This document shows positions 17,455 to 28,338 of a stretch of DNA of 47,713 bases, piece by piece (the first letter of the stretch is position 1; every line of letters starts with the position of its first letter). Position numbers and translations under genes: made by a program. The stretch is from contig JAJDTL010000008.1 in assembly GCA_022827195.1 (NCBI GenBank), positions 1 through 47,713 on the forward strand, given 5' to 3'. This DNA is from Caldilineaceae bacterium (GTDB lineage Bacteria; Chloroflexota; Anaerolineae; Caldilineales; Caldilineaceae). The notes under the pieces are model-generated. The model was not told the origin of the DNA. It saw only the letters and a list, made by a program, of their open reading frames with translations, and did no database searches.

Positions 17455-18008
17455 AGGAGTTTCCTTTCTTTGTGAGCTCGGGTTGTTTATCCGACGTTCT
17501 GGCACGGTTGCAATTTCCGACGGGCGCGAGGAGGTCTTCACCTCCGCCGCCTGCGCCTGCAGACCCTGCCGCTGCGCCAAGACATGATCAGGTTAAATTG
17601 GATGGCGCATTAATGCCAAATTATGTGATGCATTCTTTTCGTGTCGAGTCGGCACTCCGTCGGCCCCCGCCGTCCCCGCCCCTTCCCACCATTGCCGTAG
17701 GGCCAAGCCACGTGCCTGCCCTAGGTTCTTCCCCCTATTCCTTATCCCTACCCCCCTGCTCTCCGCCACACCAGCATGCACTTTGAACTGTCCCAATTGC
17801 ACAGTTCACGAGAACCAAATTTCCGACGAATGCCAGGGACTCCTGATATCCTCTTACTGACTACCGGCCACTGACCACCGGCCACTGACCACCGGCGCCT
17901 CCGTCGATCCGGATTACCTATGCTATACTGCCTGTCGAAGCTGAAACAGCCTCGCGCCCAATGCGTATTTCTGATGCACGCGCCGCAAGGAATCCGCGGA
18001 CAGGACGA
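17455..18008. other. Intergenic region with repeats and a possible promoter
   Basis: About 550 bases separate the divergent cyclophilin and Uma2 genes. It holds a short 14-bp tandem repeat (17857-17897) and an extended -10 element TGCTATACT (17921-17929), a plausible promoter for the Uma2 genes, with no good -35 box. The plus- and minus-strand frames here are proline- or tryptophan-rich artefacts. I see no gene. Confidence 0.4.
17857..17897. repeat. Three-copy 14-bp tandem repeat (heptamer-based)
   Basis: CTGACYACCGGCCA is repeated at 17857-17870, 17871-17884 and, less its final base, 17885-17897. Each unit is two heptamers of the same type as the larger array at 47420-47510, so the window contains two instances of one dispersed repeat family. 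Confidence 0.8.
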
Positions 18009-18572
18009 ATGACAACCCAGCCCGTCCAGACACCAACCAGACTCGTCACCGGCGAACAGCTCCTGGCAATGGGTGGCATCGGCCCCTGCGAACTCATTGA
18101 TGGAGTGATCGTAAGCATGAGCCCAACAGGCGAAAGACACGGATTCCTTGCCTCCAAACTCATTTCTCTCTTGTACCAATGTAGCCAGAACACCGAGGCC
18201 GGTTGGGTGGTGGGAGGAGAAGTCGGCATCTATATCCGGCGCGACCCCGACCGGATACGCGCTGCTGATATAGCCTTCTGGTCGAAAAGAAGACGGCCTG
18301 ATGGCCCTTCCACCGGTTTCAGTGAAGTCGCGCCCGACCTGATCGTGGAAATCCTCTCGCCGACCGACCGCTGGCCGGAGATAAACGAGAAGATCGCCGA
18401 TTACTTTTCGGTCGGTGTCGGGGAACTCTGGATCGTCGATCCATCAGACGAGACCGTCTTCGTCTACCGTTCGCCCGCACAGCCCACCGCCTTGCGCCGC
18501 GGCGATACGCTCAGCGGCTCCGGCCCACTGAACGGTTTCACGCTCCCCATCGACGAGCTATTCACTTTCTGA
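18009..18572 (+). CDS. Uma2 family protein, PD-(D/E)XK endonuclease fold (copy 1)
   Basis: This 187-residue protein belongs to the Uma2 (DUF820) family, predicted restriction-endonuclease-like proteins abundant in Cyanobacteria and Chloroflexota; their biological role is largely unknown. Visible core residues are ELIDGVIVSMSP near residue 30, Asp87 in RAADIAFW, Glu114 in LIVEILSPTDRW and Lys128 in INEKIADYF, followed by GVGELWIVDPSDETV. The ATG at 18009 is favoured over 17961 because the tandem copy begins with the same MTTQPVQTPTRL and the upstream extensions are unrelated. The 5' third and the 3' half are nearly identical to copy 2, while the middle differs markedly. Confidence 0.85.
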   Translation: MTTQPVQTPTRLVTGEQLLAMGGIGPCELIDGVIVSMSPTGERHGFLASKLISLLYQCSQNTEAGWVVGGEVGIYIRRDPDRIRAADIAFWSKRRRPDGPSTGFSEVAPDLIVEILSPTDRWPEINEKIADYFSVGVGELWIVDPSDETVFVYRSPAQPTALRRGDTLSGSGPLNGFTLPIDELFTF

Positions 18573-18637
18573 TCCAGTGGTGGGTATTGCGGCCTGAACG
18601 CAATGCCCGCTCCAGACAAACTGTTTGGCCCAGACCG

Positions 18638-19201
18638 ATGACTACTCAACCCGTCCAAACACCAACCAGACTCATCACCGGCGAACAGCTTCTGGCAATG
18701 GGTGACATCGGCCCCTGCGAACTCATTGACGGAGTTATCGTAAGCATGAGCCCAACCGGTGGGAAACATGGCTACCTTGAATCCAGGCTCGCCGTCCGAC
18801 TTGGCGGATTCGTCGATGATGCAGGAATAGGACTGTGCATGACGGGAGAGATTGGGATATACATCCGGCACGATCCGGACCGGGTCCGCGCCGCAGACTT
18901 CGCCTTCTGGGCGAGTGCGAAACTTCCCGACGGTCCTCCCCTTGGCTTCATCGAAGTCGCGCCCGACCTGGTCGTGGAAATCCTCTCGCCGACCGACCGC
19001 TGGCCGGAGATAAACGAGAAGATCGCCGATTACTTTTCGGTCGGCGTCGGGGAGCTCTGGATCGTCGATCCATCAGACGAGACCGTCTTCGTCTACCGTT
19101 CGCCCGCACAGCGCACCGCCCTGCGCCGCGGCGATACGCTCAACGGCTCCGGTCCCCTGACCGGTTTCACGCTCCCCATCGACGAACTCTTTACGTTCTG
19201 A
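18638..19201 (+). CDS. Uma2 family protein, PD-(D/E)XK endonuclease fold (copy 2)
   Basis: This tandem paralogue of the preceding gene starts 65 bases after its stop and is also 187 residues. Conserved core residues lie at the same places (RAADFAFW, LVVEILSPTDRW, INEKIADYF, ELWIVDPSDETV). The segment from about residue 42 to 106 diverges (GKHGYLESRLAVRLGGF against ERHGFLASKLISLLYQC), whereas the final ~75 codons are almost identical at the DNA level. This suggests recent duplication with gene conversion of the ends or selection for change in the middle. ATG 18638 (MTTQPVQTPTRL) is chosen by comparison with copy 1. The two genes are probably co-transcribed. Confidence 0.85.
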   Translation: MTTQPVQTPTRLITGEQLLAMGDIGPCELIDGVIVSMSPTGGKHGYLESRLAVRLGGFVDDAGIGLCMTGEIGIYIRHDPDRVRAADFAFWASAKLPDGPPLGFIEVAPDLVVEILSPTDRWPEINEKIADYFSVGVGELWIVDPSDETVFVYRSPAQRTALRRGDTLNGSGPLTGFTLPIDELFTF

Positions 19202-19252
19202 GCGCCCGCTCTATCGCCGCACTCCTGAACCCGGCCGCGCATCGCTTGTCCC

Positions 19253-20458
19253 ATGCCCCAAGCCCTCTCACACATCACGGTTCTCGACATTTCACGCGTC
19301 CTCGCCGGCCCGTACGCCACGATGACACTCGGCGATTTCGGCGCAGAGATCATCAAGGTCGAGCAACCCGGCCGCGGCGACGACTCCCGCCATTGGGGCC
19401 CACCCTTCACCGCTGGCGGCCAGAGCGCCTACTTTCTTTGCGCCAACCGCAACAAGCGCAGCCTCACCCTCAACCTGAAGACACAAGCCGGCCGGACCAT
19501 TTTCCGACAACTGGCCGCGCAGGCCGACGTGGTGGTCGAAAACTTCAAGGCCGGGGGCATGGAGCGGCTCGGCCTGGGCTGCGAAAGCCTGCGGGCCGAC
19601 AATCCCGGTCTCATCTACTGCGCCATTACCGGCTACGGGCAGAGCGGCCCCGACCACGCTCTCCCCGGCTACGATACCGTGATCCAGGCGCAGGGCGGGA
19701 TCATGAGCGTCACAGGCCCCACGGCGTCGGGCACCGACGGCGAACCCTACAAAGTGGGCGTCGCCATCGCCGACATCACCGCCGGCCTGCACGCGGCCGT
19801 GGCCATTCTCAGCGCACTCCAGCATCGCGCGCGCACCGGCGAGGGCCAGCAGATCGACATTGCGCTCTACGACACACAGTTGAGTTGGCTCGCCAACGTC
19901 GCCAGCAGCTACCTGCTGTCCGGCGAACCGCCCCTTCGCTACGGCAACGCGCACGGTACGGTCGTGCCCTATCAGACATTTGCCACCGCCGACGGCCACC
20001 TGATGCTGGCCGTCGGCAACGACAACCAGTTTGCCGCCCTGGCGCAAGCGATCGGCGAACTTTCCTGGTCCGACGACCCAAGATTCGCCACCAATCCCTC
20101 CCGCGTACAACATCGCGATGCGCTCATTACCGCCCTCTCCTCCCACTTCCGCACACGCACAACGAGCGAGTGGATCGAACGGCTGCGCGCCGCCGGCGTA
20201 CCCTGCGGCCCGGTCAACGACATTCCCACCGCGCTCGATTCGCCGCAAGCCCAACACCGCCAAGTGGTGCAACATGTCACAGACGGCTACGGCGACAACA
20301 TCCCCCAGATCGCACCAGTGCCAAAGCTGGACAGGTCGCCGCCCCGGATCCACCGGCCGCCGCCCCTACTGGGGGAACATACCGATGAGGTCCTGCGGGA
20401 AAAACTTGGGCTGACGCCAGAGAAGATAGATTCACTGCGCGAGAGCGGCGTGATCTGA
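19253..20458 (+). CDS. CaiB/BaiF family (class III) CoA-transferase
   Basis: This 401-residue enzyme moves CoA between carboxylic acids through an aspartyl-CoA thioester intermediate, the family that includes formyl-CoA:oxalate CoA-transferase, CaiB and BaiF. Diagnostic segments are LDISRVLAGPYATMTLGDFG, AEIIKVEQPGRGDDSR, NRNKRSLTLNLKTQAG, VVVENFKAGGMERLG and AITGYGQSGP. The predicted nucleophile is Asp174 in VGVAIADITAG, and QIDIALYDTQLSWL follows. The C-terminal part has GVPCGPVNDI. Length is normal for the family. The substrate pair is unknown. It starts about 50 bases after the second Uma2 gene; a functional link is unlikely. Confidence 0.93.
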   Translation: MPQALSHITVLDISRVLAGPYATMTLGDFGAEIIKVEQPGRGDDSRHWGPPFTAGGQSAYFLCANRNKRSLTLNLKTQAGRTIFRQLAAQADVVVENFKAGGMERLGLGCESLRADNPGLIYCAITGYGQSGPDHALPGYDTVIQAQGGIMSVTGPTASGTDGEPYKVGVAIADITAGLHAAVAILSALQHRARTGEGQQIDIALYDTQLSWLANVASSYLLSGEPPLRYGNAHGTVVPYQTFATADGHLMLAVGNDNQFAALAQAIGELSWSDDPRFATNPSRVQHRDALITALSSHFRTRTTSEWIERLRAAGVPCGPVNDIPTALDSPQAQHRQVVQHVTDGYGDNIPQIAPVPKLDRSPPRIHRPPPLLGEHTDEVLREKLGLTPEKIDSLRESGVI

Positions 20459-20508
20459 TACCCCGAGTGTGATCTCCGCCGCGTATCAGCTGGAATTCTC
20501 AGGCCGCT

Positions 20509-20537
20509 TTGTCATGTGCGCGCGCCTGGGCTATACT
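20509..20537 (+). promoter_or_regulatory. Sigma70-type promoter of the DUF898 gene
   Basis: TTGTCA (20509-20514) and TATACT (20532-20537) are separated by 17 bases, close to consensus, and lie about 65 bases before the ATG at 20604. This suggests separate transcription from the CoA-transferase upstream. Confidence 0.6.
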
Positions 20538-20603
20538 CAGATCATAGCCAAGACGCTTCCCATAAAGAACGATAGTTGTCGCCCCAAACGGAAGGATTCC
20601 GCC

Positions 20604-21785
20604 ATGCCAACCAATCTGGAGTTTCGTGGTCGCTGGCCGAATATCTACGGAAACCTGATCCTGATCTCGTTCCTCACGACCATCACTGCCGGCATCTACG
20701 TCCCCTGGGGCTACGCGCGCTGGCAACGGCTCATCACCGAGAGCACCTACTTCGAGGACAAACAACTGGAGTTCGACGGCTCCGGCGCCGAGGTCTTCGT
20801 GCAGTTCGTCATCATTGGATTCTTCACCCTCATAACGCTCGGTCTGTACATCATTCTCGGCTTCTCCTCGACCAGAATGCTGCGCTGGCAATACGATCAC
20901 ACACTCCTGCCCAATGGCCAACGCATGGACTATCACGGCCAGGCAGTTGACATCTTCTGGGAATGGCTGCTTCTCGTCCTCTTGACGCCACTTACGCTGG
21001 GCCTCTACTACTATTGGGGCCGCAACCGTTTGCGACGCCTCGTGCTGACCAACGTCTCACTGGACGACCAGCAGATACAGGTCGAAGGTAGCGCCGGTGA
21101 ATATGTCGTCGCCGTGCTGAGCAACTGGATCATGACGGTGACCGCAGTCGCCGCCTATGCAGCTCTGGGCTTTCTCCTGTGGGATCGCCTCGTGGCCAAC
21201 ATTCCCTGGGCCGGACTGTTGGAGCTACTCCAAAGCGGCTCCCTCGCGGCCTGGACCGACCTCCTGTTGACTGTATTCGCGCTGGGAATCTATGCTTTGC
21301 TGGGGCTGGCCCTGTTGGGCCTGGCTACCGTCCGCTTCCGCGCCTGGGAGGCCGATCGGACACTGGCGCCCATGCCAGTGCGTTCACAGACGCCGGTCTC
21401 CGTGATTCCGACACCTGCCAGCGCGATCGCCCGACCGCCTGCGCCCGACCCAGACATGGCTGAAAGCGTTCCCGCACCGCCTGCGGCGCCCGCAGCGGAC
21501 GATTTAACCTTCCGAACTGCAGACAGAGGCTACGAGTTCGATGCCCAACCACCGCCGCAGCCGCGCAGGCCCCCGCCCCAAAGTGATGACGAATACTATA
21601 ACTTCGCAGACTATTCCACGCTGGCGGGGCAGGAACCGGAAAGCTACAGCGGCGATGAAAGAAGTGACTGGAGCAGCGAGCAGTGGGCGCGCCCGCTGAA
21701 TACAACGCAGGCTGAAGGAGAAGAAGGATCGGAGGACCGGCAGGTTCAGCGTACCGACGACGAAGACGCAAGCGTGATTTCTTAG
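20604..21785 (+). CDS. DUF898 (YjgN-like) integral membrane protein with disordered tail
   Basis: This protein of about 393 residues resembles the DUF898/YjgN family of uncharacterised inner-membrane proteins. The first ~270 residues contain about six hydrophobic segments, with the repeated family pattern LEFRGRWPNIYGN, FLTTITAGIYVPWGYARWQR, LITLGLYIILGFSSTRMLRW and LTLGLYYYWGRNRLRRLVL. The last ~120 residues are rich in Pro, Asp, Glu and Ser (PPPQPRRPPPQSDDEYYNF), with no obvious domain, and are probably cytoplasmic and disordered. The ATG at 20604 has GGAAGGA upstream. It is the last gene before convergent selD, 23 bases apart. The function is unknown. Confidence 0.75.
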   Translation: MPTNLEFRGRWPNIYGNLILISFLTTITAGIYVPWGYARWQRLITESTYFEDKQLEFDGSGAEVFVQFVIIGFFTLITLGLYIILGFSSTRMLRWQYDHTLLPNGQRMDYHGQAVDIFWEWLLLVLLTPLTLGLYYYWGRNRLRRLVLTNVSLDDQQIQVEGSAGEYVVAVLSNWIMTVTAVAAYAALGFLLWDRLVANIPWAGLLELLQSGSLAAWTDLLLTVFALGIYALLGLALLGLATVRFRAWEADRTLAPMPVRSQTPVSVIPTPASAIARPPAPDPDMAESVPAPPAAPAADDLTFRTADRGYEFDAQPPPQPRRPPPQSDDEYYNFADYSTLAGQEPESYSGDERSDWSSEQWARPLNTTQAEGEEGSEDRQVQRTDDEDASVIS

Positions 21786-21808
21786 AATCCGCGCCAAAAC
21801 ACGGGCGT

Positions 21809-22924
21809 TCAAAGGATTTCGATGACCGGCTCGTCCTCCTGTGCAGGTACAACCTGGCCGATTTCCCAGAAGGGCTGCTCTTCCTCCTCACAGACTGCGC
21901 GAAACGTATCGATTGCTGACGCCGGCACTGCCAGCAACAGACCCCCGCTCGTCTCGGCCTCCCACAACAGCGTCCTCCGCGCCGCGGAAACGTCGTCCTT
22001 CACCGCGACATTTGAGCCAAAATGCTCCGGATTGCGGATGCTGCCCCGCGTGAGGTAACCGGCCCCTATATAGTCGAACGCTCCGGGCAAGGCAGGGACG
22101 CGCGCCGCCTTGATCTGCAGCCGCACCCGCGCATCTGCCGAGGACGCCGCAGCCATTTCGACAGCATGCCCCAGCAATCCGTAGCCCGTAATGTCTGTCC
22201 CGCTCCGCACTTCTGCGGCCCGTGCCGCCTTGGCCGCAGCCCGGTTCAGTCGCGTCATCGACGCGATCGCGCCATCCAGATGCGCAGGGTCGAGGTCCGG
22301 CTTTCCCTGGGCCTGCCGCGCCTGCGGGTCTTCGGATGACCCGGTCAACTTGGCTGCCGTCGTGATGATACCGGTGCCGAGCGCCTTCGTCAGCACCAGA
22401 CAATCGCCCGCGGCCGCCCGTCCCTTGCGGATCAGCGAATCGGGCGCGGCCATTCCCGTGACGCTCAGGCCGTAAAAAGGCTCAGGATTCGTCACCGTAT
22501 GGCCGCCCGCAATGGCTGCGTCCGCCTCCCGCACCTTGGCCGCGCCGCCGGCCAGGATCTCGACGATGACCTCGGCCGGCAGGTCTTCGGGAAATCCCGC
22601 GATGTTCAGACAGACGCGCACCTCTCCTCCCATCGCATAGACGTCGCTCATCGAGTTGGCCGCGGCAATCGCCCCGTACAACCAGGGATCGTCAACAATC
22701 GGCGTGAAAAAGTCGGTTGTCTGGATCAGGACCCGCTCATCATCCAGACGGTAGACAGCCGCGTCGTCCGGTCTGCCCAGGCCGATAATCAGATCGGGGT
22801 ATTCGTCCTGTGGAAAGTCCTCTGCCAGCTGTCGCACGACCTGCGACAACGCCCCCGGTGGGAGCTTGGAGGCTCAACCGGCGCAGGCAACGCGCGCGGT
22901 CAAAGGCACGGTCGCTACTGTCAT
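21809..22924 (-). CDS. selD: Selenide, water dikinase (selenophosphate synthetase) with selenocysteine at residue 17
   Basis: SelD makes selenophosphate from selenide and ATP, the selenium donor for selenocysteine and selenouridine synthesis. ATG 22924, behind AGGAGAAGG, opens a frame whose codon 17 is TGA (22876-22874). The context A-G-U-A-S-K-L-P-P-G aligns with the catalytic motif GCGCK of SelD, so the UGA sits exactly at the active-site Cys17/Sec17 position and Lys20 is kept. After it come DLIIGLGRPDDAAVYRLDDE, IQTTDFFTPIVDDPWLYG, AAANSMSDVYAMGG, AIAGGHTVTNPEPFYG and SGTDITGYGLLGHAVEMA. Total length is 371 residues. Without UGA decoding a caller would start at the internal TTG 22849 and lose the active site. 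The Cys at 14 and the unusual Ala18-Ser19 are notable. Confidence 0.93.
22847..22868 (-). promoter_or_regulatory. Candidate bacterial SECIS hairpin in selD
   Basis: Starting five bases after the UGA on the minus strand, CAAGCTCCC can pair with GGGGGC-(G)-TTG around a short ACC loop: nine pairs including one G-U, with one bulged G. Position and stability suit a SelB-binding SECIS element. An alternative pairing (GCCTCC with GGGGGC) exists, and the minimal loop lacks the G often seen there, so the fold is tentative. Confidence 0.4.
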
Positions 22925-22961
22925 CTCACCTTCTCCTCTGTTGAATCGCATCTCCGCAGTA

Positions 22962-22970
22962 ATTTTATCA
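22962..22970 (-). promoter_or_regulatory. Extended -10 promoter element of selD
   Basis: On the minus strand, TGATAAAAT ends 37 bases before the selD ATG. It fits TGnTATAAT-type extended -10 elements. No convincing -35 box is present. Confidence 0.35.
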
Positions 22971-23298
22971 CAGCCCGGCACAGAGCAGTGGATACCCGGC
23001 AAGGTCCCGCACCTGTGCAATTTTCACGATGTGCGGCCGACGGAATCCCGGATGGTCGCAAATGGCAGGCAAATCATCCAGCGAAAGGGCCGAATCATTA
23101 TGCACTTTGCCTAGTGAATCGCGCCGGGAATTCGACTATAGTGGCCTCAAGTGGCAGAAAGCGGGCGTCGAGTGGGGTCGACGCTGCAAGCGCTTTTGCC
23201 ATGACCATTCTCCTTCCTCCCTCCGCTGGGAGCCTCGGTATAGTGCGTCTCACTTGCCGGGGCTCTCCCCTCCATTCGCGAATGCATTTCAGCAGCGC
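22971..23298. other. Intergenic stretch without recognisable gene
   Basis: About 330 bases lie between the selD promoter and the hsp20 terminator. A 72-codon minus-strand frame (23098-23316) runs into the terminator hairpin and resembles nothing known. I see no tRNA-like or riboswitch-like fold and no good coding signal. Confidence 0.35.
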
Positions 23299-23333
23299 AA
23301 AAAGACTCCGGCCCAACTTCCTGGGCCGGAGTC
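23299..23333 (-). terminator. Rho-independent terminator of hsp20
   Basis: GACTCCGGCCC (23304-23314) pairs perfectly with GGGCCGGAGTC (23323-23333) around an 8-base loop, an 11-bp stem. On the minus strand it is followed by five T (23299-23303). It lies 40 bases after the hsp20 stop. Confidence 0.85.
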
Positions 23334-23373
23334 TGTGCAGAGGATTGTGTAGCCGCTGCAGACCGGAGAAGAT

Positions 23374-23847
23374 CTAGGCTTCGGTCTCCATTTCCCCCGC
23401 GACCTGCACTGCAATGCGTCGTGGCTTTACCTCATCAGCCTTCGGCAGCGTCAGGGTGAGGACACCGTCCTCGTAGGCGGCGCCGATGCTGTCGGCGTTG
23501 ACCGCCGCCGGCAGCGTGATGCTGCGCATGTACCTGCCGAAGTGGCGCTCGCGCACATGCCACTTTGCGCTCTCGTCCACTTCCTGCGCCTGCGTCTCGC
23601 CCTGAATCGTCAGCGTGTTTTCCGAGAAGCTGATGTCGAGCTCGTCCGGCTCGATTCCGGGCATCGAGGCCGTCACACTGTAACCGTTGTCGTCCTCGTA
23701 CACATCCAGCGCCAGCCTCCTGAATCCCCCTTCTCCGTTGCCGGGCCAGCCGTTCGGCTCGCGCAGGAAATCCCCGACAAGCTGGTCCATCTGATTGCGA
23801 ACCGAAACCATCTCACGGAATGGGTCCCATCGCACCAGTCTGCTCAT
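23374..23847 (-). CDS. Hsp20/alpha-crystallin small heat-shock protein
   Basis: Small heat-shock proteins form oligomers that hold unfolding proteins in a refoldable state. The 157-residue protein starts at ATG 23847 (MSRLVRWDPFREMVSVRNQM, the usual N-terminus), directly behind AGGAGGA; the TTG at 23862 is part of that binding site. The alpha-crystallin domain (about residues 45-150) includes LDVYEDDNGYSVTASMPGIE, ISFSENTLTIQGE, RERHFGRYMRSITLPAAVNA and YEDGVLTLTLPKAD. The C-terminal I-x-V anchor appears as RRIAVQVAG. I found no CIRCE element upstream. It is a single-gene unit with a strong terminator and diverges from dnaE. Confidence 0.95.
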   Translation of the reverse strand: MSRLVRWDPFREMVSVRNQMDQLVGDFLREPNGWPGNGEGGFRRLALDVYEDDNGYSVTASMPGIEPDELDISFSENTLTIQGETQAQEVDESAKWHVRERHFGRYMRSITLPAAVNADSIGAAYEDGVLTLTLPKADEVKPRRIAVQVAGEMETEA

Positions 23848-24071
23848 TTTGTTCCTCCTCAACTTTTGCTATGCGCCGCCTTCTCGTGAGAGGAGCGCAG
23901 CGAATTCTTAACCATCCTGTGCAGTAGTCTGTGTGGCTGCCCTCTCGCCACATGCACTGACAATTCTAGCGCTTGCACGTTAGACTGGGGTCAGCGAAAA
24001 GTTAGAGGAATATATGCGTCCAATCGAAGATAAATTCGGTCCGGCTCTATGTATACTACGCGGGAAAGGCT

Positions 24072-24101
24072 TTGTTTGGCACGGCAGTTCTGATGTATGA
24101 T
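24072..24101 (+). promoter_or_regulatory. Possible sigma70 promoter of dnaE
   Basis: TTGTTT (24072-24077) and TATGAT (24096-24101) are 18 bases apart and 70 bases upstream of the dnaE start. The remaining part of the 323-base divergent gap (23848-24170) shows no gene; the hsp20 promoter must be in it, but I could not fix its boxes. Confidence 0.4.
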
Positions 24102-24170
24102 TGAGCGTAAACACGATTGCTGGCGCGGCCTTCGGTCTCGCCTTCCCACGTGTGATATTCCGGCCCTCAA

Positions 24171-28286
<4,116 letters not shown>

Positions 28287-28338
28287 CAAAGAGCCTACAT
28301 CTTTGTTAGCAGGACCTAGAAGACGAGGGAACAACGAT

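Noticed and set aside
17455..17580. 42-codon N-terminal extension of the cyclophilin
   Set aside because: Low-complexity, no signal peptide, and the GTG at 17454 has a good binding site and gives normal family length.
18835..20388. 517-codon plus-strand frame across Uma2 copy 2 and the CoA-transferase
   Set aside because: Arg/Pro-rich shadow overlapping two real genes in another frame.
23863..24071. Possible CIRCE or other heat-shock operator upstream of hsp20
   Set aside because: I looked for TTAGCACTC-N9-GAGTGCTAA and found only a loose AGCGCTTGCAC stretch without the inverted repeat.
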